This document shows, piece after piece, positions 1-7,954 of a DNA stretch of 64,000 bases. Within the stretch, counting starts at the first letter, position 1. Each line of letters begins with the position of its first letter. Made by a program: the position numbers and the translations under genes. The DNA is from Malikia sp041190985 (GTDB taxonomy: Bacteria; Pseudomonadota; Gammaproteobacteria; Burkholderiales; Burkholderiaceae_C), in NCBI GenBank assembly GCA_041190985.1, contig JBEEPT010000110.1, forward strand, positions 1 to 64,000, given 5' to 3'. The notes beneath the pieces are model-generated. The model did not search any database. It saw only the letters and a program-made list of their open reading frames with translations, and was not told the DNA's origin.

Positions 1-518
1 CGCCACGGGCCGGCGACGAGCTCGGCGTTGTCGAACCCGCCGTAGGGGTTGAGCTTCTGCCAGCGGCCGGGCTTGCCCATCTGCCGCGCGCCGTCCGGCT
101 TGTAGTGGCGGAACCGGTAGATCTCGGTCGTCTGGACCTCGATCAGCAGGTCCGGATCTTCCGGCGGCGAGCCTTGCCGCCACTGGCGGGCCGGAGGCTC
201 GGCCTGGGGTGCCGCCGGGGAGGCCGGCGACTTGCCGACCCGCCAATCGAGGTTCTCGCCCTCGACGGGGATCTCGGCCGCCCGCTCGCGCAGCGCCTTC
301 GCGAAGTGCTCCATCGTGCCGCGGGAGATCGGCGAACGGGCGTCAAAGCCGGCGCCGAAGGTATCGGCTGCCTCGGCGGCGAACAGGAGCAGCAGCTTCT
401 GCAGCAGGCGGGCGTCGTCGACGCTGCCGTGCATCTTGCCGTCCTCGCGCCATGCCTGGACGCGGCGGAAGGCGACGTCGTGCGCAATCGCCACGACATT
501 GTCGAGTGCTTGAGACAT
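1..518 (-). CDS. Hypothetical protein, C-terminus beyond window
   Basis: Open leftward frame from ATG at 518 to base 1 with no stop, so the gene is cut by the window edge; at least 172 residues are visible. The N-terminal ~90 residues look helical (MSQALDNVVAIAHDVAFRR...), followed by a Pro/Ala-rich linker and a segment with IEVQTTEIYRFRHYKPDGAR. A ribosome-binding site AAGGA lies in the repeated CCCAGCAA core just upstream. No family recognised. The long frame on the opposite strand here is a GC-driven shadow. Confidence 0.7.
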   Translation of the reverse strand, partial: MSQALDNVVAIAHDVAFRRVQAWREDGKMHGSVDDARLLQKLLLLFAAEAADTFGAGFDARSPISRGTMEHFAKALRERAAEIPVEGENLDWRVGKSPASPAAPQAEPPARQWRQGSPPEDPDLLIEVQTTEIYRFRHYKPDGARQMGKPGRWQKLNPYGGFDNAELVAGPW

Positions 519-605
519 CAGTGGGGTCCTTGCTGGGGTACGGGTTGCTGGGATGGTGAGGCCCACGAAAAAGGGCCCACGAAATCGCGGGATTCCGTGG
601 GCCGT
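519..605 (-). promoter_or_regulatory. Two-hairpin leader, site L1
   Basis: Member of the repeated leader family. It carries two copies of the core (CCAGCAA at about 529-537 and 543-552 on the complement) and a stem pairing 574-581 with 596-603. It sits between the stop of the 621-938 gene and the ATG at 518. Confidence 0.55.
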
Positions 606-620
606 GGGGCAGGGGAGGGG

Positions 621-938
621 CTAGGCCTGGGCGGCCTTGACCCATTCTTGGACGAGAGCATCGCCGTCGGGCGTGGTCCATATCTGGCCGTCGGCGCCCT
701 CTACGAGCCCGAGCGCTACCAGCCTGAGCCAGACGGCCGGGTCGGGCGACCCGATCCGCTTGTCGCCGACATGCACGATGCCGACGCCGCGCATCGACAC
801 CCGCGCCTTGTCGCCGGCGCCCGCGAGCGCCACCAGCGACAGCGTTTGCGAGCTGGTCAGCCGGTGCACACCCAGGTCCACCCCGTCGTAGCCCCGGAGC
901 GAGACGCTCGGGGCACGGCGAGGAAGCGGCGGGCTCAT
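621..938 (-). CDS. Small hypothetical protein, possible winged helix
   Basis: 105 residues. The ATG at 938 overlaps the stop of the upstream gene (ATGA), so the two are translationally coupled. A beta-rich first half is followed by WLRLVALGLVEGADGQIW and a C-terminal helix, a pattern seen in small winged-helix proteins, but the match is weak. Next downstream is leader L1. No family assigned. Confidence 0.65.
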   Translation of the reverse strand: MSPPLPRRAPSVSLRGYDGVDLGVHRLTSSQTLSLVALAGAGDKARVSMRGVGIVHVGDKRIGSPDPAVWLRLVALGLVEGADGQIWTTPDGDALVQEWVKAAQA

Positions 939-1261
939 GCCGCGACCTCGGTCGCCGGCGCCGGCTCCTCGGTCAGGCACTCGATCTTGATCGCCTTCAC
1001 GTCGATCGTGTCGGGCAAGTCCATGCCGTAGAGGAACTTGCGCAGCGCGGCGCGCTCGCTGGTCTCCATGAACTCGTCGACCAGCGTGCGCTTGGCCTCG
1101 AGCCGGAAGGTCCCATCCTGTCGCAGAAACACTCCCCAGTCATTGAGGTCTTGTGGGTTGAAGCTGGTCGAGAACAACAGGTCGCGGACCGCCGAGGCGA
1201 TCGCCTTCACGTCGCCTTGGAACGTGTCGACGAAGGTGTAGGACACGCGGAAACGGGGCAT
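935..1261 (-). CDS. Hypothetical protein
   Basis: 108 residues beginning MPRFRVSYTFVDTFQGDVKA. The ATG at 1261 shares its bases with the end of the DUF4942 gene, and its stop overlaps the next start, so it is the middle of a tightly coupled trio. The C-terminus is acidic (LTEEPAPATEVAA). No motif recognised; real because of overlap architecture and codon-consistent composition. Confidence 0.7.
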   Translation of the reverse strand: MPRFRVSYTFVDTFQGDVKAIASAVRDLLFSTSFNPQDLNDWGVFLRQDGTFRLEAKRTLVDEFMETSERAALRKFLYGMDLPDTIDVKAIKIECLTEEPAPATEVAA

Positions 1262-2127
1262 CAGGCAGCCCTCCCATGCTGGGTACCATCGGGGATACCG
1301 CCGTCCTCGGCGAGGATGGCGTTGATGCGGTCGACCAGGTCGTCCCGCTTGATCCGGACGTGGGCGTTGCCGTTGAGGAACCACCGCATGTGCAGGTAGT
1401 CGTCCTCGAACTCCATCGGCGCCTTGGTCAGGGTCGGGTGCGCGGCGTTGAGCCGAGCCCAGAACGTCGCGACGTGCTCCGGCGGCGGCTTGCCGTCGAG
1501 CACGTAGAGGATCCGCTCAAGATCGACGAGCTGCTCGTCCCGCCAGCCATAGCCGCGGCTGAGGTGCGCGCCGTCCCTCCACTTCGACACCGAGAACATC
1601 CCGTTGACGATGAACCGGTGACCGTACTTGAACGGGTCGTGGGTCTTGAACCGCGGGTGCAGCTGGTGGAACAGCGTCTTGACCCCGCGCTTCAGGACCT
1701 CCTCGGCCTGGCTGATGTGCGCGAACAGGGTCGCCTGGACCGACTCCAGGGTGCACTCGGGGATCACGGCTTGGTGCCCGCGCAGGCTGTCGCGGAACTC
1801 GGTCCTGGCCTTGTGGTCCATGACCTCGGTCAGGCGCGACCGGGTGATCAGGTGCTCCCACAGGCGCAGGTCGAGCTCGCGCCGGACCACGGCCATCCAC
1901 TCCTCGCGGCTGCGCCGCGTGCTGGTGGCGTGGTTGCCCTGCGGGCAGTAGCTCAGCTGCTGCTCGGTCAGGCTGAAGTGCTGGCCCGGCATCGCACGCC
2001 GGGCGGCGTCGCCGGCGGCGGCCATGGCCTCGGCCGCCTCGGCGAACTTCTCGAGCGCCCGCTGCCGGTGCAGCAGCAGCTCTTCGATCGTCTCCTTGGG
2101 GACCAGGTCGCGTCCTGACACCGTCAT
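1261..2127 (-). CDS. DUF4942 domain protein
   Basis: 288 residues. The start is the ATG at 2127, which overlaps the upstream TGA; an open extension to 2283 is out of family and was not used. A helical N-terminus (EELLLHRQRALEKFAEAAEAM) is followed by DUF4942-like segments: MDHKARTEFRDSLRG, a KTHDPFKYGHRFIV stretch, DLERILYVLDGKP, and the C-terminal MRWFLNGNAHVRIKRDDLVD. DUF4942 proteins occur in phages and plasmids, often beside or fused to DNA methyltransferases, but none is adjacent here. The biochemical role is unknown. Confidence 0.8.
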   Translation of the reverse strand: MTVSGRDLVPKETIEELLLHRQRALEKFAEAAEAMAAAGDAARRAMPGQHFSLTEQQLSYCPQGNHATSTRRSREEWMAVVRRELDLRLWEHLITRSRLTEVMDHKARTEFRDSLRGHQAVIPECTLESVQATLFAHISQAEEVLKRGVKTLFHQLHPRFKTHDPFKYGHRFIVNGMFSVSKWRDGAHLSRGYGWRDEQLVDLERILYVLDGKPPPEHVATFWARLNAAHPTLTKAPMEFEDDYLHMRWFLNGNAHVRIKRDDLVDRINAILAEDGGIPDGTQHGRAA

Positions 2128-2351
2128 GACGGCTGGCCCTCCATGGCGGCGAGCTGGTCTTCCGTAAGATCGTCCGGCAGCCAGTCGCTGTTGGTAGGCT
2201 CGATCTCGGCGTCGCAGCCAGGGCAGTGATCGTTGCACTGACATGACCAGTCGTCGGTCCATTCGGCGCCGCACTGGTCGCACTCGTAGTGGTTGCGCCA
2301 GACACAGGGTTCGCCGTCGCTGTCCGTCTCGAGCTCGTCGAGATTGGGCAT
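2124..2351 (-). CDS. Zinc-ribbon-like small acidic protein
   Basis: 75 residues with a cysteine cluster ECDQC at 24-28 and CQCNDHCPGC at 37-46, consistent with one or two zinc sites. The rest is acidic (DDLTEDQL). The stop overlaps the DUF4942 start. Probably a small zinc-binding adaptor or DNA/RNA-associated protein; function unknown. Confidence 0.75.
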   Translation of the reverse strand: MPNLDELETDSDGEPCVWRNHYECDQCGAEWTDDWSCQCNDHCPGCDAEIEPTNSDWLPDDLTEDQLAAMEGQPS

Positions 2352-2354
2352 GGG

Positions 2355-2849
2355 TCAGCCCTCCTTGTGCTTGGCGATGGTCTGGGCGGCACGGTGCTTG
2401 GCCGTGCTGAGGCCTAGGCTGTCGTTAGTTCCGTGCGACAGGGGCAGGGCGGCAATCCACTCCAGCGCCGCCAGCAGCTCGGCCTTGTCGGCCTTCAGCA
2501 CGGCGTTATCGCCGACGAGCTGCACGTACTCGGCGTGGACCCGATCGAACCAGGCCTCGAGGTTGTCGATGATCGCCTTGATGTGGTCCGGCGTGATCCC
2601 CTCGGGCAGCCGCAGCTTGGCCTTGGCGAACCACTCCTCTGTGGCCTCGGGGATGTCGGACGTGTCGATGGCGTCGTCGGGCCCGCAGTTGATGCGCTCG
2701 CAGAGGACGTTGATCTCCGCCGACGACAGCGGCTTGGTGAACTCGAAGTGACCGGCGTCGAGCGGTGGCGACCCGTCGGGTGCCATGTGCCCCTGCCAGT
2801 AGCGGAGCGCGGCCAAGATGGTCGCACTCTCCTGGTAAGAGAGCTTCAT
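2355..2849 (-). CDS. Hypothetical early protein
   Basis: 164 residues, starting MKLSYQESATILAALRYWQGHM. Mixed alpha protein with a central ERINCGPDD segment and a helical C-terminal region (DNAVLKADKAELLAALEWIAAL). Proteins of this general look are common as unannotated early phage genes. Three bases separate it from the zinc-ribbon gene. Its own leader at 2850-2970 has the A and B hairpins but only a weak core. Confidence 0.7.
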   Translation of the reverse strand: MKLSYQESATILAALRYWQGHMAPDGSPPLDAGHFEFTKPLSSAEINVLCERINCGPDDAIDTSDIPEATEEWFAKAKLRLPEGITPDHIKAIIDNLEAWFDRVHAEYVQLVGDNAVLKADKAELLAALEWIAALPLSHGTNDSLGLSTAKHRAAQTIAKHKEG

Positions 2850-2970
2850 GTCGGTTGTCCAAGTGCTGGGCCATGTCCACTTTTGCCGCCTCCGATGAGG
2901 GCGGAAAAATAAACATGCAGACGGTGCACGAACGCACCGGTATCCCCGGGGGTCCGGGTCCGGGGATACC
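2850..2970 (-). promoter_or_regulatory. Two-hairpin leader, site L3
   Basis: Hairpin A is an 11-bp perfect stem (GGTATCCCCGG at 2939-2949 with CCGGGGATACC at 2960-2970). Hairpin B pairs GGTGC at 2923-2927 with GCACC at 2934-2938. The usual core is replaced by a diverged CCCAGCAC...GGAC sequence close to the ATG. The remaining 2971-3110 is GC-rich spacer with no gene seen. Confidence 0.6.
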
Positions 2971-3110
2971 GCTACGCTCGATCTGCTGGGGAAGGGCGCC
3001 CCAGCCGGCGGGCGCCGGCCGGGGCAAGCGAGGGATTAGGGAGGCACCGTCTGACTTGACGGCACCCCCTATAGCATCCCCGCCGCGGTGGCGGGTGGCG
3101 AAGGTTCAGG

Positions 3111-3356
3111 TCAGGCGAGGTTCATCGGCACGCGGCCGAAAGCGCGCTGGAAGGCCCGCAGCATCTCAACGTCATCGTCCCGCCAAAGGGTCGTAGCGCC
3201 GCCGCCCGTCTGCATCGCTGGTTTGCCGTCGTGCGGCCCGAAGAAGGTAGCCACGCGGTTGGCGTGGTAGGTCCGGACCTCACCGTTGTCGTAGGTCACG
3301 TCGTACTCGACGACGTTTCGGCGAGGCCGCCGTATGTCAACCTTGGTGGCAAGCAT
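3111..3356 (-). CDS. Hypothetical protein
   Basis: 81 residues, basic N-terminus (MLATKVDIRRPRRNVVEYDV) then a short beta-hairpin-like segment and a C-terminal helix (EMLRAFQRAFGRVPM). No family recognised. Preceded by leader L2. Confidence 0.65.
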   Translation of the reverse strand: MLATKVDIRRPRRNVVEYDVTYDNGEVRTYHANRVATFFGPHDGKPAMQTGGGATTLWRDDDVEMLRAFQRAFGRVPMNLA

Positions 3357-3437
3357 CGTGTTTCTCCTGCCGGGGAGAGGATTGGAGCCGTCCTTGACTG
3401 GCGCTCCGCTATCCGCCCCGATCGCACCGGGGCGGAT
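3357..3437 (-). promoter_or_regulatory. Two-hairpin leader, site L2
   Basis: Hairpin A is a perfect 9-bp stem (3411-3419 with 3429-3437). The B position carries GGAGC/GCTCC (3384-3388 with 3403-3407) instead of GGTGC/GCACC, so both arms changed together. The core is diverged (CCCCGGCAGGAG on the complement) but still supplies the ribosome-binding site. Confidence 0.5.
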
Positions 3438-3446
3438 GCCGGAAGG

Positions 3447-3986
3447 TCAGTGCAGGTGCAGGCCCGGCGCGGGCGCGCCGCCATCGTCGGGCATCGGCTG
3501 GAAAGTCTCCATCACCGCCTTCGTCGTGCAGGGCGGGCAGTAGCGATCGGACACGACCAGCGAGACTTGCTGGGTCAGCCGGTTGAAGATGCCGGTCAGC
3601 GCGGCAACGCCGTCGGTTTCGATGAACTGGCTGATCCGGCCCAACATCGCCGGCTGGCGCGGATTGCGCAGGTGCAGCCACAGCAGCGAGGTCATCATGT
3701 GGCCGACGCTCTCGTTGTCGGCGGCGAACCCCTCGATCCCGTCATAGATCACGGCTTCGATTTCCATGTAGCCGTCCCACGACTTGATCAGGTCGCCCCA
3801 CCGCCGACCTTCCTCGTCGACATAGTCGTCGAGCCTGTAGACCTCCCCGACGCAATCGTAGGGGATCAGGGTGCTCACGATCAGGCCGGGCGGGATGATG
3901 ATCGCCGTGACCAGGATGTCGCGCGGGTCCGGCTTCATCTCCAGCGGCTTGTTGAGGTCCAGGTCGATCCGCTTCAGTCCCCTCAT
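3447..3986 (-). CDS. Hypothetical protein with C-terminal CPPC
   Basis: 179 residues from the ATG at 3986, which overlaps the upstream TGA; an in-frame ATG 18 bases earlier is less likely. It has hydrophobic strands (ILVTAIIIPPGLIVSTLIPY) and a late CPPC motif, the spacing found in some thiol or zinc sites. No recognised family. Confidence 0.65.
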   Translation of the reverse strand: MRGLKRIDLDLNKPLEMKPDPRDILVTAIIIPPGLIVSTLIPYDCVGEVYRLDDYVDEEGRRWGDLIKSWDGYMEIEAVIYDGIEGFAADNESVGHMMTSLLWLHLRNPRQPAMLGRISQFIETDGVAALTGIFNRLTQQVSLVVSDRYCPPCTTKAVMETFQPMPDDGGAPAPGLHLH

Positions 3987-4225
3987 GGCGTCACTCCCAG
4001 ACACCGGCGCAGCTCGCGCTGCAGGTTGGTCCGGCCGGCCTCATTGCCGCGGCGCAGGCCCTCGCCCAAGCCGTCGAGGTAGCGCATGACTTCGACGGGA
4101 AACCACGTCGGCGGCAGCTCCACGATGGTGTCGCCGCCGTCGTGCACCATCCAAGGCCCGGTGCCGCCGGGCCGGTAGAACTCGTACTGGCCGTGGCGGT
4201 AGGTCGTGTGATCGGGGGCCGCCAT
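3983..4225 (-). CDS. Small hypothetical protein
   Basis: 80 residues. Aromatic-rich N-terminus (HTTYRHGQYEFYRPGGTGPWMVHDGG) followed by a helix (VEVMRYLDGLGEGLRRG). Coupled by ATGA overlap to the next gene and three bases from the DUF3846-like gene. Function unknown. Confidence 0.65.
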   Translation of the reverse strand: MAAPDHTTYRHGQYEFYRPGGTGPWMVHDGGDTIVELPPTWFPVEVMRYLDGLGEGLRRGNEAGRTNLQRELRRCLGVTP

Positions 4226-4228
4226 GGC

Positions 4229-4573
4229 TCAGCTCCAGACCGGGCGGTGGAACAGCACGGCCGGCCCGTAGATGCGCGGCAGCGCGGCCGCGACCGGGGT
4301 CGGCTGCTGGTGCTGCAGGGCGTTCGCCCGATAGATCATCGTGGCGATGTCGTTGATCGGCAGCCGCTTCAGTTGGCCCTGGTCATCCACGAACATGTCC
4401 AGGTACTGCTTGGTGTGCCAGACCCGCACCCGCTCGAGCAGGGCAGCCGCGAGCACCGGCTCGACCAGGCGCCGGATGGTGTCGTAGTCGGGCTCGAGCG
4501 GCCACTGCACCGTCATTCCCTGCGGCTCCGCGCCGACCCGGATGACGGTGTAGTCTGTCTTGATCAGCTTCAT
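4229..4573 (-). CDS. DUF3846-like protein
   Basis: 114 residues. The region LERVRVWHTKQYLDMFVDDQGQLKRLPINDIATMIYR resembles DUF3846, a small family common in phages and plasmids (a variable modular region, then a strand-turn and LP(I/V)N). Its function is not established. It is the first gene behind leader L4 and starts a coupled run to 3111. Confidence 0.6.
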   Translation of the reverse strand: MKLIKTDYTVIRVGAEPQGMTVQWPLEPDYDTIRRLVEPVLAAALLERVRVWHTKQYLDMFVDDQGQLKRLPINDIATMIYRANALQHQQPTPVAAALPRIYGPAVLFHRPVWS

Positions 4574-4646
4574 GTCTCAGTCCCGTTGCTGGGGTTGGTG
4601 CCGAGTGCACCAGGAACCCCCGCCGGGGAGCCCCCGACGAGGGTTC
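4574..4646 (-). promoter_or_regulatory. Two-hairpin leader, site L4
   Basis: Core CCCCAGCAACGG on the complement of 4583-4594. Hairpin B pairs GGTGC (4597-4601) with GCACC (4607-4611). Hairpin A closes with GAACCC (4614-4619) and GGGTTC (4641-4646). Confidence 0.65.
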
Positions 4647-4659
4647 TAGCTGGACTCGG

Positions 4660-5049
4660 CTACTTCGACTTGGGCGGCGTCACTTGGGCCAGGACCGCCA
4701 GCCCCTCCGCGGTGATCACCGCTCGCTCACGATGGACCGGGTTGTGCGGCTGCTCGAACCGGACCAGCCCGTGTCGACGCAACCGCTCAAGCTGCGCTGG
4801 GGCCTGCACGACCGGCATCCCATCGTACATGGGCGACTTCCATCCGGAGACGGCCTGCAGGGTCCGCAGCAGCTTTCCTCCCAGGCTGGCGGCGTTGATG
4901 ACGGGCTTCTTCGCCTTCGTCCGGTGGCGCCTACGGCAGCCGTCGCAGGTCACCGGATGGCCGGGACTGTCATCGCTCTCGACGTCGATGACGTCCCCGC
5001 ACTCCTGGCACAGGATGCCTTCCAGCATCATGTCGGCGATCTCACCCAT
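4660..5049 (-). CDS. Zinc-finger protein with C-terminal winged-helix look
   Basis: 129 residues. CQEC at 14-17 and CDGC at 35-38 form a four-cysteine ribbon. The second half (LRTLQAV...APAQLERLRRHGLVRFEQP...RAVITAEGLAVLAQV) looks like a small winged helix. Likely nucleic-acid binding, by inference. The stop is close to leader L4, and the gene overlaps the next upstream gene by 8 bases. Confidence 0.65.
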   Translation of the reverse strand: MGEIADMMLEGILCQECGDVIDVESDDSPGHPVTCDGCRRRHRTKAKKPVINAASLGGKLLRTLQAVSGWKSPMYDGMPVVQAPAQLERLRRHGLVRFEQPHNPVHRERAVITAEGLAVLAQVTPPKSK

Positions 5050-5578
5050 GACGCTCTCCGTAAGCCTTGCCCCAGGCCCCGGAGCGGCCGACGACCTCGC
5101 CGGTGTCGGGGTGGAGCTTCACGTAGCCCTCGTACTCGGCCGGCGCGCGCTCGGGCATCGGGCGGGTACCCCGGAAGGTCTCCCACCACCAGTCCTTGTA
5201 GGCCCGCTCCATCCGCTCCGGGTCGCGTCGGACCCGCAGCACCGAGGCGATGTAGGCCCGGGACTGCCGCGCCAGCTCGTTCTCGTAGGGCTTGATGACG
5301 TAGGGCTTCCAGTCGTCGAAGGCGTGCTTGGACTGGTAGCTCAGCGTGCCCGGTGCGCCCGGCTTCACCCGTGACGTGCTTCGCGGCTCGCGCAGCTTGC
5401 GTCGGGGTTCCGGCGGGGGTACCACCGGCGCCGCGCTTGCGGCCGGTTTTGCCTTGGCCGGCTGGAGGGCAGGGGCAGGCGGCGGGGGCATGGTCGTGCG
5501 GATCGCCCTCGCCGCCACTGCCGCCACCGCCGCGAGGTTCGCGGCGATCGCGGCGTAGTCCACGCTAGGCTGCTGCAT
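5042..5578 (-). CDS. Hypothetical protein with Pro/Ala-rich N-terminus
   Basis: 178 residues. An Ala-rich helix (residues 8-28) is followed by a Pro/Lys-rich linker to about residue 80 and a folded C-terminal half with YKDWWWETFRG. Overlaps both neighbours. No family recognised. Confidence 0.6.
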   Translation of the reverse strand: MQQPSVDYAAIAANLAAVAAVAARAIRTTMPPPPAPALQPAKAKPAASAAPVVPPPEPRRKLREPRSTSRVKPGAPGTLSYQSKHAFDDWKPYVIKPYENELARQSRAYIASVLRVRRDPERMERAYKDWWWETFRGTRPMPERAPAEYEGYVKLHPDTGEVVGRSGAWGKAYGERHG

Positions 5579-6068
5579 CGGCGTCCTCCGCGTCCTCGGG
5601 CCAGCCCGGCGCCGAGAACGGCACCGCGAAGTCCCGGACCTGTCGCATCAGGGCGAGCTCGGCTTCCAGCTCTCCCTTGGCTACAAGCTGGTCGATATCG
5701 GTGACCGACAGGAACGGTTCGCCGCTGTCGGTGGCGGAAGTCCACTCCCGCTCTTTTGCGATCTCGGGCGTCCACAGGACGCAGCTGGCGGCATAGCTGT
5801 AGTGCCCATCGTCGCCGCGGGCGTAGGACAGCCCGACTGTCTGGCAGAAGCCCTCCAGATGGTCGTGGCTGCCCCACGGGCGCTCATTGTCGTAGAGGCA
5901 CAGCGGCTTGCCGGCCTCGTGATCCTCGCGGATATGCTGTTCCGCGTCTTCGCCGAGCACATCGTCGTATTCCAGGCCAAGCTCGGAGATCAGTTCGGCG
6001 AACTCTTCGACGTGCTCCTCCTTGAGGACGCCGCCGATCTTGATCCACATCGCGCTGCAGTCGGGCAT
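5565..6068 (-). CDS. Acidic hypothetical protein
   Basis: 167 residues, strongly acidic. Segments EEHVEEFAELISELGLEYDD and a C-terminal EDAEDADAAA tail are prominent. Overlaps the next gene's start by 14 bases and abuts the upstream stop at 6068. Acidic small early proteins can act as DNA mimics, but nothing here proves that. Confidence 0.65.
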   Translation of the reverse strand: MPDCSAMWIKIGGVLKEEHVEEFAELISELGLEYDDVLGEDAEQHIREDHEAGKPLCLYDNERPWGSHDHLEGFCQTVGLSYARGDDGHYSYAASCVLWTPEIAKEREWTSATDSGEPFLSVTDIDQLVAKGELEAELALMRQVRDFAVPFSAPGWPEDAEDADAAA

Positions 6069-6334
6069 CAGTCTACCTCCACGCCCAGGGTGCGCAGCTC
6101 GCCGGCGACCCGCTCGATCTCGGCGTCGATGGTGGCGATCAGCAGCGACTTAACCGCCATGAGCGTCGCCTGGGGGATCTGGACGTAGTTCCAGGTCTCC
6201 TTGCGCTTCACCGGGAGGAAGCCAACGCCGTTGACGTTGACGCCTTCGGCGACAGCGACCTTCGTGCGGTGCTGGCGCAGGTAGCTCAGCTCCTCGCTGA
6301 GGTCTTTGACCCGCTGCAAGTCGTCGATCTTCAT
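6068..6334 (-). CDS. Small coiled-coil protein
   Basis: 88 residues from the ATG at 6334, just behind leader L5. Helical start (MKIDDLQRVKDLSEELSYLRQH), a middle beta segment and a final helix (IDAEIERVAGELRTLG). An upstream open extension runs through the leader and is not coding. Function unknown. Confidence 0.65.
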   Translation of the reverse strand: MKIDDLQRVKDLSEELSYLRQHRTKVAVAEGVNVNGVGFLPVKRKETWNYVQIPQATLMAVKSLLIATIDAEIERVAGELRTLGVEVD

Positions 6335-6405
6335 GTGCCTTGTCCCGTTGCTGGACGGTGCATGAGCGCACCAGGGACACCAGCCGGGGATACCGGCTGG
6401 GGTCC
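6335..6405 (-). promoter_or_regulatory. Two-hairpin leader, site L5
   Basis: Core complement at 6345-6354. B pairs 6357-6361 with 6368-6372. A is a long stem with one mismatch, 6375-6387 with 6393-6405, whose loop region contains GGGGATACC. Confidence 0.65.
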
Positions 6406-6431
6406 GAGCTGGGCTCACGCGGCAGGGAAGG

Positions 6432-6770
6432 TCAGCACCCCTCCTCGCGGGCGAGGCCGCCGAGCTGCACCTGCCGCGAGTTCAGGGCCTGCTCGTCGGT
6501 GGCCGCCGCGCCCTTGAAGTCCATCGCGAACCAGATCGGGAACAGGAACAGCCCGCCGATCCCCGCCGCGACGTTCTGGGCGAGCTTGCCGCTCTTCTCG
6601 GCCTGCAGCTGGGCGATCTTCTGGCTGTTCGCCGCGATCTCGCCTTCGATCTGCTGGCAGGTCATGCCATCGTCGTGGGCCTGCACCACCGCCACCGGCT
6701 GGGCGTCCCGGCCGGCACAGCCGGCGAGCGCCACCAGGGCCAGGGCGAGGCCCATCCTCTTCATCACCAT
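6432..6770 (-). CDS. Putative lipoprotein with internal hydrophobic segment
   Basis: 112 residues. The ATG at 6770 was chosen because GGAG lies six bases before it; the ATG at 6776 would abut the ribosome-binding site. A signal peptide with lipobox LAGC ends at Cys18. CQQIEGEIAANSQKIAQLQAEK is coiled coil, followed by a hydrophobic stretch NVAAGIGGLFLFPIWFAMDF. Small lipoproteins of this pattern are found in alphaproteobacteria and their mobile elements. Likely envelope-located; role unknown. Confidence 0.75.
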   Translation of the reverse strand: MVMKRMGLALALVALAGCAGRDAQPVAVVQAHDDGMTCQQIEGEIAANSQKIAQLQAEKSGKLAQNVAAGIGGLFLFPIWFAMDFKGAAATDEQALNSRQVQLGGLAREEGC

Positions 6771-6841
6771 GATCATCTCCGTTGCTGGGAGTTCGGTGCC
6801 AACCGCACCATGGTCCGCCCGGCACCGCACGCCGGACGGAC
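6771..6841 (-). promoter_or_regulatory. Two-hairpin leader, site L6
   Basis: Core complement at 6779-6789. B pairs 6795-6799 with 6805-6809. A pairs 6813-6823 with 6831-6841 with one mismatch. Confidence 0.65.
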
Positions 6842-6856
6842 AGAGCTACGGTCGGA

Positions 6857-7072
6857 TCAGCTGCAGGCCCGGACCCGGCACTTGGCCGGCGACCGGGCGA
6901 ACATGGCCTCATCGGCGCTGTGGACCTCGATGCGCCCCGCGGCCTCCAGTGCCCGCAGGATGCCGTCGAGCTCCTCCGCGCTGCACCACGTCGGCCGCAT
7001 TTGGTGCGGGACGTGCCACGCGCGCAGCAGGTCGAGAAGGACCTCGGCGCGACGGGAGATCGGTCTAGGCAT
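6857..7072 (-). CDS. Small winged-helix-like protein
   Basis: 71 residues, starting MPRPISRRAEVLLDLLRAW. The pattern helix - AEELDGILRALEAAGRIEV resembles a short winged helix. It overlaps the stop of the upstream gene by 8 bases, as its neighbours do. Buried in a longer GC-driven frame; the start is inferred from the overlap. Confidence 0.5.
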   Translation of the reverse strand: MPRPISRRAEVLLDLLRAWHVPHQMRPTWCSAEELDGILRALEAAGRIEVHSADEAMFARSPAKCRVRACS

Positions 7073-7469
7073 AGCCGTCATCCGGCTCCAGCAGGTAGAG
7101 CGCAGCGCAATCCACCGTCTGAAGCCTCTCGTCCCAGGGGACGATCGACCCGTCCGGCAACCGTGCGTGGGTGGGTTCGCGATCGCCGGTGTCGACCATC
7201 GCGACGGCCGCGGCCACGCCCTCCGCCGGATAGGCGGGGAAGCGCGGATCGTCGGCCTGCGCCTTGTGCTCGGCGATGGCGCGCCGGGCGATCTCGGCGA
7301 CGCTGTCGAGCCACGCCGATTGTTCCTCGGCGGTGAACTCTTCCCAGCGCGCGCCTTCGTCGCCCTCCTCGCACTCGCTGCCGTCCGCATCCAGCCACCG
7401 ACCGGTGTGGTCGGAGCCGTCCGCGATCTCCTGCAGCGCCTGCAGGAGCCGTTCGCACGGATCAGGCAT
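7065..7469 (-). CDS. Hypothetical acidic protein
   Basis: 134 residues, MPDPCERLLQALQEIADGSD..., acidic, with a C-terminal VDCAALYLLEPDDGYA. Overlaps the upstream stop by 8 bases. No family recognised. Confidence 0.65.
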   Translation of the reverse strand: MPDPCERLLQALQEIADGSDHTGRWLDADGSECEEGDEGARWEEFTAEEQSAWLDSVAEIARRAIAEHKAQADDPRFPAYPAEGVAAAVAMVDTGDREPTHARLPDGSIVPWDERLQTVDCAALYLLEPDDGYA

Positions 7470-7950
7470 CGGCGGCCTCCCCCATCAGCGCGAGCGCCGC
7501 GGCGTCGGCCGGGCTTGGCGTCAACAGGCCCAGCTCGTCGAGCTTCTTCTCGATCCACTCGGCCGTGCTCATGCTGTGCACGGCGTCGGGCGTGATGACG
7601 TACCCGGCGCCGCCGAACCCATCGAGCCGCATCTTCGAGCAGGTGAACGCGATCTCCATCGTGATCACCGGCATCCCGCAGCGTCCCATCAGCCCCTGCA
7701 GGTAGTCGAAGATCCCCAGGCACTCGGCCTCGCCCAGGATCTCGTCGACCTCGTCGGGGTCGAAGTCGTCGGCGAGCTGGTCGGCATCGAGCTCGTCCTG
7801 CCAGCCTTCCTCGCAGGTCAGGTTGAAGCTGCCGTTGCCATCGTCGTGAACCTCGAAGCCGAAGGCGCCCAGCAACAGCTGGTCGCGCTCGGTCAACTTG
7901 TCGGCCGGGAAGTCTTCGTGGACCACGGCCTGGGCGAAGTAGTCGGCCAT
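7462..7950 (-). CDS. Hypothetical acidic protein
   Basis: 162 residues from the ATG at 7950, four bases after the upstream stop; the open extension to 8031 is a shadow of the upstream gene. Strongly acidic centre (DELDADQLADDFDPDEVDEILGEAE). Cysteines near CGMPVITMEIAFTCSKM. No assignment. Confidence 0.65.
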   Translation of the reverse strand: MADYFAQAVVHEDFPADKLTERDQLLLGAFGFEVHDDGNGSFNLTCEEGWQDELDADQLADDFDPDEVDEILGEAECLGIFDYLQGLMGRCGMPVITMEIAFTCSKMRLDGFGGAGYVITPDAVHSMSTAEWIEKKLDELGLLTPSPADAAALALMGEAADA

Positions 7951-7954
7951 GGCC

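Noticed and set aside
105..1031. 308-residue plus-strand frame at the left end
   Set aside because: Antisense to three coupled leftward genes with ribosome-binding sites and overlaps.
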